Below are positions 18,537-26,777 of a DNA stretch of 64,000 nucleotides, in pieces (positions within the stretch are counted from its first letter, which is position 1; every line of letters begins with the position of its first letter). The notes below the pieces were generated by a model. The model did no database searches. It had not been told where the DNA came from and saw nothing but the letters and a program-made list of their open reading frames with translations. Source of the DNA: Gammaproteobacteria bacterium (GTDB lineage Bacteria > Pseudomonadota > Gammaproteobacteria > SZUA-152); the NCBI GenBank assembly GCA_021647705.1, contig JAKIUF010000010.1, forward strand, positions 1 to 64,000. Direction: 5' to 3'. A program made the translations under genes and the position numbers.

Positions 18537-19724
18537 ATGAATACAGAACATACATGCCCCAGTTGTAGCGCAGATAACATGCAGGTTTTTTACGAGCAGA
18601 AATCAGTGCCCTCAAACAGCTGCATATTGTTAGACAGCGCAAAAGCAGCCGTTGAGTATCCGCGTGGCGACATAGAGCTTTGCTTTTGCCCCGAATGTGG
18701 ATTTATCTCCAATATGGCGTTCGACGCAAAGTTGACCGAATACTCCGGGCGCTACGAAGAGACCCAGGGTTTTTCAGGTACCTTTAACAAATTCCATCAC
18801 GCATTGGCAGAACGGTTAATTGAGCGTTACGACCTGCATGACAAGGATGTTCTGGAAATTGGTTGTGGCAAAGGTGAATTCATTACGATGCTGAGTGAAC
18901 TGGGAAATAACCGGGGCGTTGGTTTTGATCCTGGCTATCGTGCTGATCGTAACGCCAGTGAAAGCGCACAAAAAAATGTAACATTCATCACTGATTTTTA
19001 TTCAGAAAAATACAGCGATTATCAGGCCGACTTTTTGTGCTGCAAAATGACTCTGGAGCATATTCACCCGACCTCCGATTTTATCAACACCGTACGCCGT
19101 TCAATCGGTGACCGGGAAGACACCATTGTGTTTTTCCAGATACCAGAATCAACACGCATCCTGCGCGATTGCGCGTTTGAAGATATCTACTACGAGCATT
19201 GCTCCTATTTCTCCCCGGGATCATTGGCCAGACTGTTTCGGTCAAAAGGGTTTGATGTGATCAGCATCGAAACGGAATACGATGATCAGTACCTGACCAT
19301 TGAAGCCAAACCCAACAACGGTAGTTCACAGAGCGCTGTGCTTGAACAGGAAAACGACCTTGAATCATTGAAGGAACTGGTGGCGACCTTCCCCAAACGA
19401 CTTGAGGAGAAGCTGTCCGGGTGGCAGAAACAGCTGGATGATATGCAGGCGAGTGGCAACAAAGTGGTGCTGTGGGGCTCAGGATCAAAAGGCGTTTCAT
19501 TTTTGGCAACACTGGATGCAGGCGACAAAATTGAATACGTGGTGGACATCAATCCGCACCGGCAGGGATATTACATGTCAGGCACCGGGCAGGAAATTGT
19601 CTCCCCGGATTTTTTGAAAGAGTACCAGCCGGATGTGGTTATCGTCATGAATGCCATTTATTGTGATGAAATCGGACAGGACCTGAAAAAACGGGGACTT
19701 TCTCCGAAAATCATTGCCGTTTGA
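18537..19724 (+). CDS. SAM-dependent methyltransferase with zinc-binding N-domain (paralogue 1)
   Basis: The 395-residue product has the same three-part plan as the upstream C-methyltransferase but is divergent. The N-terminal cysteines are CPSC near residue 7 and CPEC near 55. The SAM motif is VLEIGCGKGEFI near 105. The catalytic-region segment reads YYEHCSYFS, keeping the Glu-His pair. The C-terminal Methyltransf_14-like domain shows VVLWGSGSKGVSFLAT and VVDINPHRQGYYM. It is a paralogue of the gene that follows 28 bases later. Substrate and methylated atom are unknown; a keto-sugar nucleotide or a second carbon of the same sugar are the obvious options. Confidence 0.82.
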   Translation: MNTEHTCPSCSADNMQVFYEQKSVPSNSCILLDSAKAAVEYPRGDIELCFCPECGFISNMAFDAKLTEYSGRYEETQGFSGTFNKFHHALAERLIERYDLHDKDVLEIGCGKGEFITMLSELGNNRGVGFDPGYRADRNASESAQKNVTFITDFYSEKYSDYQADFLCCKMTLEHIHPTSDFINTVRRSIGDREDTIVFFQIPESTRILRDCAFEDIYYEHCSYFSPGSLARLFRSKGFDVISIETEYDDQYLTIEAKPNNGSSQSAVLEQENDLESLKELVATFPKRLEEKLSGWQKQLDDMQASGNKVVLWGSGSKGVSFLATLDAGDKIEYVVDINPHRQGYYMSGTGQEIVSPDFLKEYQPDVVIVMNAIYCDEIGQDLKKRGLSPKIIAV

Positions 19725-19752
19725 TGACGATATCAGCAGGAGATAAATAATC

Positions 19753-20949
19753 ATGGCCGATTCACGTGAAGAAAAATGTCCCGTTTGTGACTCATCGGAT
19801 ATCGATGCCTCTATCGATATTTCTGACGTTCCTATTTATTGCAATGTGCTTTGGCCCTCCCGCGAAGTGGCTCTGGACGCAGCAAAGGGAGATATCTCGG
19901 TAGGTTACTGCCGTGATTGCGGGCATGTATTCAACACATCCTTCGATCCCTCGTTAATGTCCTACACCGAGGAATATGAGAACTCACTCCATTATTCCCC
20001 CACTTTTAACGAATATGCAGAATCCCTGGCATCGCGACTGCTTGAAAAATACCAGCTCAACAATAAAAGCATCATCGAAATTGGTTGCGGGAAAGGTGAT
20101 TTCCTGTCCATGTTGTGCTCGCGAGGAGAGAATCGCGGTTATGGTTTTGATAAAAGCTTTGAAGCCGACCGTGTGGCATCCGATACACAAAAACACGTCA
20201 CGTTTATTCAGGATTTCTACGGCGAAAAATATGCCGACTATGATGCTGACCTGATTGTCTGCCGACATGTACTTGAACATATCCAGTACCCGCAACGTTT
20301 CCTTCAGGATATCCGGCAGGTGATTGGCGAACGTACGGACACGGTGGTTTATTTTGAAGTGCCCAATGCGTTATACACACTGAAAGATATGGGTATCTGG
20401 GATCTCATTTATGAGCACTGCGGATATTTTAACGTTAACTCGTTATCCCGAGCATTTGAACTTGCCGGGTTTGACGTTTGCGAAGTGGGTGAATCTTTCG
20501 GTGGGCAATTTATCTACCTGGAAGCAAAACCTCGCACCAGTGAGAGCACCGCTAACAAATCAGAAACCCCGCCACGGCTGGCACTGGAAGATCTGGCTAC
20601 CTGCGTGACGGCATTTGAAGGTAACTACAACGCCAAGGTGGATGACTGGCGCGAGACGCTGGACGCACTGCAAAAAAATAACAAAAGTACGGTGATCTGG
20701 GGCGGTGGCTCAAAAGGTATTACGTTCTTGAATGTCCTGAAAACGGAGCAGATTATTAGCCATGTTGTGGATCTGAATCCTCACAAGCATGGATTGTTCG
20801 CGCCGGGAACCGGGCAGGAAGTTATCGGTCCTGACGCATTGAAAGCATTGCGCCCTGAACATGTCATTATCATGAATGGCATTTATAAGGATGAAATTAC
20901 AGGCATGCTTGAAGAGCTTGGGATTGCCGCAGAAGTCAGTTGTATTTGA
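19753..20949 (+). CDS. SAM-dependent methyltransferase with zinc-binding N-domain (paralogue 2)
   Basis: This 398-residue protein parallels the preceding gene domain by domain: CPVC near residue 9, YCRDCG near 55, IIEIGCGKGDFLSML near 107, IYEHCGYFN near 222, then VIWGGGSKGITFLNV and VVDLNPHKHGLFA in the C-terminal domain. The two genes probably arose by tandem duplication that is old, since the DNA has diverged. All SAM-site and Glu-His features are kept, so both are likely active. It ends the plus-strand methyltransferase run; a dispersed repeat follows before the next gene. Confidence 0.82.
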   Translation: MADSREEKCPVCDSSDIDASIDISDVPIYCNVLWPSREVALDAAKGDISVGYCRDCGHVFNTSFDPSLMSYTEEYENSLHYSPTFNEYAESLASRLLEKYQLNNKSIIEIGCGKGDFLSMLCSRGENRGYGFDKSFEADRVASDTQKHVTFIQDFYGEKYADYDADLIVCRHVLEHIQYPQRFLQDIRQVIGERTDTVVYFEVPNALYTLKDMGIWDLIYEHCGYFNVNSLSRAFELAGFDVCEVGESFGGQFIYLEAKPRTSESTANKSETPPRLALEDLATCVTAFEGNYNAKVDDWRETLDALQKNNKSTVIWGGGSKGITFLNVLKTEQIISHVVDLNPHKHGLFAPGTGQEVIGPDALKALRPEHVIIMNGIYKDEITGMLEELGIAAEVSCI

Positions 20950-21040
20950 CCCATTGTTTTTTGTTTCACGAACCTGTTGTGTTTTATTCGGGTGTTCAGT
21001 GTGCATCACAGAATGTGGCAACAAGAAATATTGAGTAGGT

Positions 21041-21126
21041 AACGCAGAGGTCGCAGAGACACAGAGAACGCAAAGAAAAAACATTAAAAACTTTGCGTCC
21101 TCTGCGTCTCCGCGACCTTTGCGTTT
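21041..21126. repeat. Dispersed palindromic repeat, family A (AACGCAGAGG...)
   Basis: An imperfect inverted repeat with arms of about 35 bases: AACGCAGAGGTCGCAGAG on the left and its approximate complement, ending CGACCTTTGCGTT, on the right. Related copies lie near 25299, 28428, 29872 and 54202. It is probably a REP or MITE-like element. Confidence 0.8.
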
Positions 21127-21231
21127 ACAATACATTGCTTTAACAGATCGATAGACTTCCAAGCAAACCCTCGTTTTCTCGGTACAAGGCGTGCAATGAA
21201 TGCCTGAGCCTCAATTGCTACGAGTACATAT

Positions 21232-22434
21232 ATGAAAAAAACAGACCTGCTTGTTATTGGTGGAGGTGTCATCGGCCTTAATGTCGCGCTGGCCTTTCAA
21301 CGTCGCTATCCCCAACAAAAAGTAGTTTTGCTGGAAAAAGAAGCACAGTTTGGTGCGCATGCCAGCGGAAGAAACAGTGGTGTATTGCATGCAGGGTTTT
21401 ATTACACCGCTGACAGTCTGAAGGCCCGTTTTACCCGGGAAGGGAACAGGCTGTTGACCGAGTATTGTACAGAGCGAGGCCTGCGCATTAATCGCTGTGG
21501 CAAACTGGTTGTTACACAAAACGAAGCCGAACTGGAAACGCTGGACGTGTTATTGCAACGCGGGAAAGCCGGTGGCGTCGTCATGCATGAACTCACAGAA
21601 CGTGAGGCCCATGACATTGAACCCCGGGCAAAAACATTCCAGCGCGCCCTTTTTTCACCCACCACCTCATCTGTCGATCCACAGGAAGTGGTGGAATCCA
21701 TGGCCAATGACGCCAAAGATATTGGCATTGAAATTCTCACCGGAACGGCCTATCTGGGGCGGAAAGGACAGGAAATCCATACCACCCAGGGAAAAATTCT
21801 GGCGGGTTATGTCATCAATGCCGCTGGTTTGTACGCCGACAAAGTTGCGCAGGATTTTGGGTTTTCAGAACACTACCGCATTATTCCTTTTAAGGGGCTT
21901 TATCTTTACAGCGATGAACCCGTCGGTGCATTACGCACACACATTTATCCAGTACCGGATCTTCGCAATCCTTTTCTCGGTGTGCATTTCACCCTGACGG
22001 CAGACGGCCACATTAAAGTTGGGCCAACAGCCATCCCGGCTTTTTGGCGAGAGCATTACAAAGGCTTTGAAAATTTTAATGCGCCAGAGCTTTTTGAAAT
22101 TACGATGCGTGAACTGGGCCTGATGCTGAATAACGATTTTGGTTTTCGCAAACTCGCGATTACCGAACTTTCAAAATATTATCGGCCCCGCATGGTGAAG
22201 CTGGCATCCAGTCTTTTATCCGGAGTGGATAATAAAACCTATCGCCGATGGGGGCGACCGGGTATTCGTGCCCAGTTGTTTGATTTGCGCAACAGACGCC
22301 TGGAACAGGATTTTTGTTTTGAAGGTGATCAGAATTCTTTTCATGTCCTCAATGCCGTATCGCCAGCATTTACCTGTTCCATTCCTTTTTGTGAATATTT
22401 GATTGATCAGGTTGAAATATGCCGTTCGCGCTAA
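21232..22434 (+). CDS. FAD-dependent oxidoreductase, L-2-hydroxyglutarate oxidase-like
   Basis: The 400-residue protein begins with the dinucleotide-binding fold KTDLLVIGGGVIGLNVAL and then VVLLEKEAQFGAHASGRNSG, a segment characteristic of L-2-hydroxyglutarate oxidase and dehydrogenase (LhgO/YgaF) within the DAO family, where HxSGRNSGV-type sequences contact the flavin. HAGFYYTADSLKARF follows, also typical. The known reaction oxidises L-2-hydroxyglutarate to 2-oxoglutarate and passes electrons to oxygen or quinone. The gene sits among polysaccharide genes, so a different 2-hydroxyacid or sugar-acid substrate is possible. The start at ATG 21232 has only a weak ribosome site. Confidence 0.8.
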   Translation: MKKTDLLVIGGGVIGLNVALAFQRRYPQQKVVLLEKEAQFGAHASGRNSGVLHAGFYYTADSLKARFTREGNRLLTEYCTERGLRINRCGKLVVTQNEAELETLDVLLQRGKAGGVVMHELTEREAHDIEPRAKTFQRALFSPTTSSVDPQEVVESMANDAKDIGIEILTGTAYLGRKGQEIHTTQGKILAGYVINAAGLYADKVAQDFGFSEHYRIIPFKGLYLYSDEPVGALRTHIYPVPDLRNPFLGVHFTLTADGHIKVGPTAIPAFWREHYKGFENFNAPELFEITMRELGLMLNNDFGFRKLAITELSKYYRPRMVKLASSLLSGVDNKTYRRWGRPGIRAQLFDLRNRRLEQDFCFEGDQNSFHVLNAVSPAFTCSIPFCEYLIDQVEICRSR

Positions 22435-22458
22435 AAGAGAGCGCGGGAGGTTGGAATG

Positions 22459-22750
22459 TCCATCGATGTTTTGTTTCGCTTTATTCAACACAGAGTGAAA
22501 TTGCAGAATTCGGTGGAACCGCTGCGCTTGTTCCACCCTACCCGAGTAGATAGTGGAGCTGGGATATCCATTGATATTTTGTTTCGCTTTATTCAACACA
22601 GAGTGAAATTGTAAAATTCGGTGGAACCGCTGCACTTGTTTCTATCCTACCCGGGTAGATGGTGGAGTTAGGATATTCATCGGTTTTTTGTTTCGCTTTA
22701 TTCAATACAGAGTGAAATTGTAGGGTGGAACAAGCGCAGCGGTTCCACCA
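22459..22750. repeat. Three tandem ~109-bp units, repeat family B
   Basis: Units begin at 22459, 22567 and 22676, each with TTTTGTTTCGCTTTATTCAA and a shared AGTGAAATTG box. Each carries the palindromic core GGTGGAACCGCTGCGCTTG. In the third unit the core is present in the opposite orientation. A related inverted cluster lies at 55510-55676. The array fills most of the 373-base gap between two convergent genes. Confidence 0.85.
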
Positions 22751-22807
22751 TGATCTTGCATACACCCCGCAAACTATTATTTTTTCAATTGTTAGGCATT
22801 ATCGCTG

Positions 22808-23905
22808 TTAGCGCTGCTGAATCGCACTGGATAATTGACGAACAATAATCTTCGTTGCCTGTTCAACGCCCTTCGGGAGAGGTGGCTCCGGAGCTTTGCT
22901 CATGCACAGTGTTTCAATAGTATTCGCGATATTACCCGTTGCAAAATCATCCGTCTGTATTTCAACGCAGCGTCCATGTTGTTTGAGCCAGTCGACCAGA
23001 CAATCCGCTTCCGGCCAGTTTTTGCGTTGCAGATACAATACCGGAATCCCCAGACAGGCTGCTTCCACAAAGCTGCCGTATCCGGGTTTGGCGATCAGTG
23101 CGTCACATGAAGCTAATATATCGGCGAAAGGCATTTGCAGACATTCCAGGTCGATGGTATCCGGGTGTCGGGAATGCCAGGATGCGGGCACGATAAAACG
23201 TAATCCAGGTTGTCGGGGCCAACTGTTTACCGGTAGACGCAAATCCATGCCACCCAGCGAGAGCATGACGAGACGTTGCTCCGGGCGCAGACCGGTCTGG
23301 CGGGCGATTTCATTTTTCCGGTTTTCTCCAAGCTGGGCAACGGGATCGATGACCTTTGTGTTTTGCAAATCCGGCATCGACATGGCCGGTGTGAGCTGTA
23401 AAAACATGTGGGCACTCTGGTATGCCGCCAGAATTTGCTGAAAGATGTTGTCTGCCTCTGGTCGGCTACCGAGGAAATAATATTTGTAAATATCGGCCCA
23501 GTTTAAGGAGCACATGGCGATAGCCGGTATATTGGCGCGTTTTGCGCCTGCCAGCGCGAGATAGGGGACATTGGCCAGCACCAGATCCACATTAAGTGCA
23601 GACAGTTGCGCGGCTTCTGCGGCAACCTTGTCTTCCCAGTGTGTGTGAAAGTCGTTATAGGCTGCGGCGCTTTCGTTTTCTGACACCTGTAACGCGCTTG
23701 CCTGTATCATTCCAACATCTGTATTGGTCTGCTGTATGTCGATATCCGGGCCGAACCGTTCGAGTAATTTGGCTTTGGGTGCATTACTGCGAATGGTGAC
23801 ACGAAGATCCGGTAACTGTTTTTGCAGAGCCACAACAATGGGCGCTGTTTGGCCAATGTGGCCAAAGCCGTGTGAAGACAGTGCGACGACAAGGTGGAAG
23901 CTCAT
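22808..23905 (-). CDS. Predicted glycosyltransferase, MurG/UGT-like GT-B fold
   Basis: The 365-residue product starts FHLVVALSSHGFGHIGQTAP, the GHxGQ-type glycine-rich loop of MurG-like and UDP-glycosyltransferases. It continues with VTIRSNAP and AIAMCSLNWADIYKYYFLG. The C-terminal half shows RLVMLSLGGMDLRLP and a donor-site region DALIAKPGYGSFVEAACLG followed by PVLYLQR, which is the pattern of MurG and of the glycosyltransferase-like N-domain of arabinokinase. No signal peptide or membrane span. The gene is convergent with the oxidoreductase and divergent from the protease gene. The substrate is unknown. An activity other than glycosyl transfer cannot be excluded, because this subgroup is mostly uncharacterised. 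Confidence 0.72.
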   Translation of the reverse strand: MSFHLVVALSSHGFGHIGQTAPIVVALQKQLPDLRVTIRSNAPKAKLLERFGPDIDIQQTNTDVGMIQASALQVSENESAAAYNDFHTHWEDKVAAEAAQLSALNVDLVLANVPYLALAGAKRANIPAIAMCSLNWADIYKYYFLGSRPEADNIFQQILAAYQSAHMFLQLTPAMSMPDLQNTKVIDPVAQLGENRKNEIARQTGLRPEQRLVMLSLGGMDLRLPVNSWPRQPGLRFIVPASWHSRHPDTIDLECLQMPFADILASCDALIAKPGYGSFVEAACLGIPVLYLQRKNWPEADCLVDWLKQHGRCVEIQTDDFATGNIANTIETLCMSKAPEPPLPKGVEQATKIIVRQLSSAIQQR

Positions 23906-24001
23906 GGTTTTGATAGGTTTAATGTCTGAAAGTGGACGTGGTGATCAGATCATGTTCTGCCAGCTGTTTCAGGTCAATGTGTTTGCGAACCGGAGGTCAT
24001 T

Positions 24002-24844
24002 GTGAAAGAAAAAAGAGAGGCGTTTGAAAGGCATTATCCAATGCTCAGCCGACATTCGAGGCGCGTTCCGGGGACCCTATTTTCTGTTGTGATTTTCTTC
24101 ATGCTTTGTTTAGGGGGTGTTGGCATTGCTCATGCCAGTGCATTGGTCACCACCATTGAAAAAGTAAAAAAGAGCGTCGTGGGTGTGGGTACGATGATGC
24201 CGACACGCAGCCCGCGGGCAAGCCTGTTTGGCACAGGGTTTGTTGTGGCTGACGGGAATTATGTGCTGACCAATGCCCACGTAGTATCCCGGGAACTCGA
24301 TTTTATGGGCAAGGAATCACTAGTGGTTTTCATCGGACGCGGGGTCAATCCGGAAACACGCTCCGCAAGCATTGTGCAGCTCGACAAGGAACATGATCTG
24401 GCGTTGCTCAAAATTCCCGGTCCGCCACTGAAACCGCTTTCGTTTGGTGATTCGGATACCATGCAGGAAGGCGAGGAAGTTGCATTTACAGGCTATCCTA
24501 TCGGTGCGGTGCTGGGTTTATTTCCGGTGACACACCGAGGCATTATCTCCGCCATCACCCCCATCGTGATACCACTGGACAGCGGGAGACAACTCACGCC
24601 AGCGTTGATAAAACGTCTGCGTGCGCGTTATGACGTATTTCAGCTGGATGCGACAGCCTACCCTGGTAACAGTGGCAGCCCGCTGTACAAACCCGCTACT
24701 GGCGAGGTTTTCGGGATTCTCAATATGGTTTTTGTCAAGGAATCCAGAGAGACCGTGCTTCAGAAACCCAGTGGGATCGCCTTTGCAATTCCGGCTCGCT
24801 ATGCAGTTGATCTTATTAATAAAATCAGCCAGAGCCAGGATTAG
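24002..24844 (+). CDS. Exported trypsin-like serine protease without PDZ domain
   Basis: The start is the GTG at 24002, supported by CCGGAGG just upstream; an ATG at 24041 is an alternative. A hydrophobic segment at residues 25-45 ending in AHASA is a signal peptide or anchor. The catalytic triad is complete: His93 in LTNAHVVS, Asp132 in EHDLALLKI and Ser224 in PGNSGSP. The order and spacing follow the HtrA/Do branch of family S1, but at 280 residues there is no room for a PDZ domain. It would act in the periplasm. The neighbouring ACP and exosortase-associated genes suggest envelope function, but the substrate is unknown. Confidence 0.85.
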   Translation: MKEKREAFERHYPMLSRHSRRVPGTLFSVVIFFMLCLGGVGIAHASALVTTIEKVKKSVVGVGTMMPTRSPRASLFGTGFVVADGNYVLTNAHVVSRELDFMGKESLVVFIGRGVNPETRSASIVQLDKEHDLALLKIPGPPLKPLSFGDSDTMQEGEEVAFTGYPIGAVLGLFPVTHRGIISAITPIVIPLDSGRQLTPALIKRLRARYDVFQLDATAYPGNSGSPLYKPATGEVFGILNMVFVKESRETVLQKPSGIAFAIPARYAVDLINKISQSQD

Positions 24845-24995
24845 CCCGACTGATTGCACAGGTGAATTCTTTCCCCACCGTATTTGCAGACCATCCGAAA
24901 CTATGTAAGGCATTGATATTATTTTAAATATTTATCATAACTGCAACTTTGTGTACAATTGCAACCCGACAGAATTCAAGTGATGCCAGAATATT

Positions 24996-25247
24996 ATGTT
25001 TGATCATGTAAAAACCGTATTGGGTGAAGCCCTGCAAATCGAAGACCGTACCCCGGGAATGACAAGGGGCACACTTTTACTGGGCAATCTTCCTGAGCTG
25101 GATTCCATGGCGGTGGTGACTGTTTTAACTGCGCTGGAAGACAATTTTGGTTTTATCATCGATGATGATGACCTAGTGTCTGACGCCTTTTTAACTCTGG
25201 GCAGTCTGGTGAGTTTTGTGGAAGACAAAGCCCGCCGGTGTGCTTGA
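24996..25247 (+). CDS. Acyl carrier protein (exosortase-A-locus type)
   Basis: This is an 83-residue acidic four-helix protein. The phosphopantetheine attachment site is Ser37 in the motif LDSMAV, which agrees with the D-S-[LM] signature. The following helix (VVTVLTALEDNFGF) and DDDDLVSDAFLTLGSLV match ACP helices II and III. It is not the fatty-acid acpP, which would lie in a fab operon. It faces the minus-strand ligase/decarboxylase pair, and a small ACP commonly accompanies those genes in exosortase-A loci, so it probably carries the acyl or amino-acyl group activated by that ligase. Confidence 0.85.
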   Translation: MFDHVKTVLGEALQIEDRTPGMTRGTLLLGNLPELDSMAVVTVLTALEDNFGFIIDDDDLVSDAFLTLGSLVSFVEDKARRCA

Positions 25248-25251
25248 AAGC

Positions 25252-25430
25252 GAATTAAGTGCTAAAAACACTCTGCTTTAAAAAATCACCGGGTATTTAA
25301 CGCAGAGGCTGCAAAGTTTTTAGTGTTTTTCTCTACGTCCTTTGCGTCTCTGTGATCTCTGCGTTTATAACATCCCACTTGTCTAGTGCCACAACAACAC
25401 GGTTTCCTGCTGTATTGGAATGCTTGCCGG
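25252..25430. repeat. Family A repeat with duplicated flanks (copy 1)
   Basis: The palindrome AACGCAGAGG...CTCTGCGTT spans about 25299-25366. The flanks, including AAAATCACCGGGTATTTAA on the left and ATAACA...TAGTGCCACAACAACA on the right, also match the copy at 29832-30003, so the duplicated segment is about 175 bases. Confidence 0.75.
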
Positions 25431-25438
25431 GGTTTACA

Positions 25439-25480
25439 CCTCTGGATTTCGGCTAAAAACATGCGGGACGCCGGTGTTTT
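25439..25480. repeat. Repeat family C (TTTCGGCTAAAAACATG...)
   Basis: A short element reading CTCTGGATTTCGGCTAAAAA and then GCGGGACGCCGGTGTTTT. Related copies are at 31675-31750 and 44781-44858. The family consensus contains the palindromic core CCGGCTAAAAACATGCCGG; this copy is the most degraded. Confidence 0.6.
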
Positions 25481-25538
25481 CTGTCATTGAAAGTGCTAAT
25501 AGAGCGGTTTAGCCCTTAATTTGTATTTGAGATTACCG

Positions 25539-26777
25539 TTACAGCAATATTTCGGTTGGCGCAGGATGGCCGAGAAACGCCGTCGGACTGGCCGTGAGCC
25601 CGTAAGCACCGGATTGCAGAATCACCACCAGGTCTCCCACCTCAGCTACCGGTAATTCCATTTTGCTGGCAAGCAGATCCAACGGCGTGCAAAGCCGCCC
25701 CACGACATTGACCTTCTCAGTTTTTTCCTCACCCATTTTATTGCCAATAACCACCGGATAATTTTTGCGAATCACCTGACCAAAATTACCGGAAGCAGCC
25801 AGATGCTGATGCAGGCCTCCATCCGTCACCAGAAAAGTCTGTCCGCGAGACACCTTTTTATCCAGTACTCGGCACACATAAACCCCGGCTTCACCCACCA
25901 GATAACGCCCCAGCTCCAGTGCAAGTTCGGCATCGGGCAGGACGGTCTTTGCCTGTTCCACGAGTCGTGTCAGGTTTTCTCCAATGGACTTGATATCCAG
26001 AGGTTGCTCGCCAGGAAAATAAGGGATGCCGAAACCGCCGCCCATATTAAGCAGGCGCACAGGTGAGGAGGCATGTTCCGCAAGCTGGATGGCCAATGCC
26101 AGGGTAGCGTTTTGCGCTTCAATAATGGCGTCGGCGCGCAGGTTTTGTGAACCGGCAAAAATGTGAAAGCCCCAAAATTCCAGATCCAGGTCGGCCAGTT
26201 CTTTCAGCAGTGCAGGTACCTGTTCGGCATCGATGCCAAAGGGGGTCGCCCCGCCGCCCATGCGCATACCCGAGGATTTGAGTTCGAAGTCAGGGTTTAT
26301 GCGCACGGTAACCCGGGGACGTATACCACTGCCTGATGCCAGTCTGGCAATACGCCGCATCTCCGCAGCGGACTCAATATTGAGCGTGATGTCAGCATTA
26401 ATGGCAGCCAGCAATTCCGCCTCGCTCTTGCCGGGGCCGGTGAAACTGATGTGTTGTGGGTCGATGCCGGTTTGCAAGGCCAGCGCGAGTTCTCCCTGTG
26501 AAGCAATATCGAGCCCGTCCACCTGTTGGGCAACGTGTCGTAGCAAATCCGGCATGGGGTTAGCTTTGACCGCGTAATGCAGGCGGATGGAATCCGCTAG
26601 CAGGGTGCGCAATGCCCGGATGCGCTGGTCGATTACGGCGCGGTCGTAAGCGTAAAACGGGGTGCTGCCCAGTCGTTGTGCGAGTTGCTCAACGGGCTGT
26701 CCACCTATCTGCAATTGTTTGTCCACCACGGGGAAATACGGTAATTCACAATGAGTGGGTTGTTGAGGTTTGCTCAT
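25539..26777 (-). CDS. PLP-dependent decarboxylase, exosortase-A-system associated
   Basis: The 412-residue protein belongs to the ornithine/diaminopimelate decarboxylase fold type III family. The PLP lysine is K71 in HYAVKANPMP. Later motifs are DIASQGELALAL, VTVRINPDFELKSSGMRMGG, the phosphate-binding LLNMGGGFGIPYFPGE and the C-terminal GAYGLTASPTAFLGHP. The sequence style matches the subfamily found in exosortase-A (PEP-CTERM/EpsH) gene clusters rather than LysA. It overlaps the upstream ligase by 4 bases (ATGA), so the two are translationally coupled. The pair is thought to make or load a small amine or acyl unit for the surface polymer; the exact substrate is unknown. Confidence 0.88.
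   Translation of the reverse strand: MSKPQQPTHCELPYFPVVDKQLQIGGQPVEQLAQRLGSTPFYAYDRAVIDQRIRALRTLLADSIRLHYAVKANPMPDLLRHVAQQVDGLDIASQGELALALQTGIDPQHISFTGPGKSEAELLAAINADITLNIESAAEMRRIARLASGSGIRPRVTVRINPDFELKSSGMRMGGGATPFGIDAEQVPALLKELADLDLEFWGFHIFAGSQNLRADAIIEAQNATLALAIQLAEHASSPVRLLNMGGGFGIPYFPGEQPLDIKSIGENLTRLVEQAKTVLPDAELALELGRYLVGEAGVYVCRVLDKKVSRGQTFLVTDGGLHQHLAASGNFGQVIRKNYPVVIGNKMGEEKTEKVNVVGRLCTPLDLLASKMELPVAEVGDLVVILQSGAYGLTASPTAFLGHPAPTEILL

Noticed and set aside
22459..22750. Family B units as a CRISPR array or an IS end
   Set aside because: The units are similar over their whole length, so there are no unique spacers. No transposase frame or target duplication is present.
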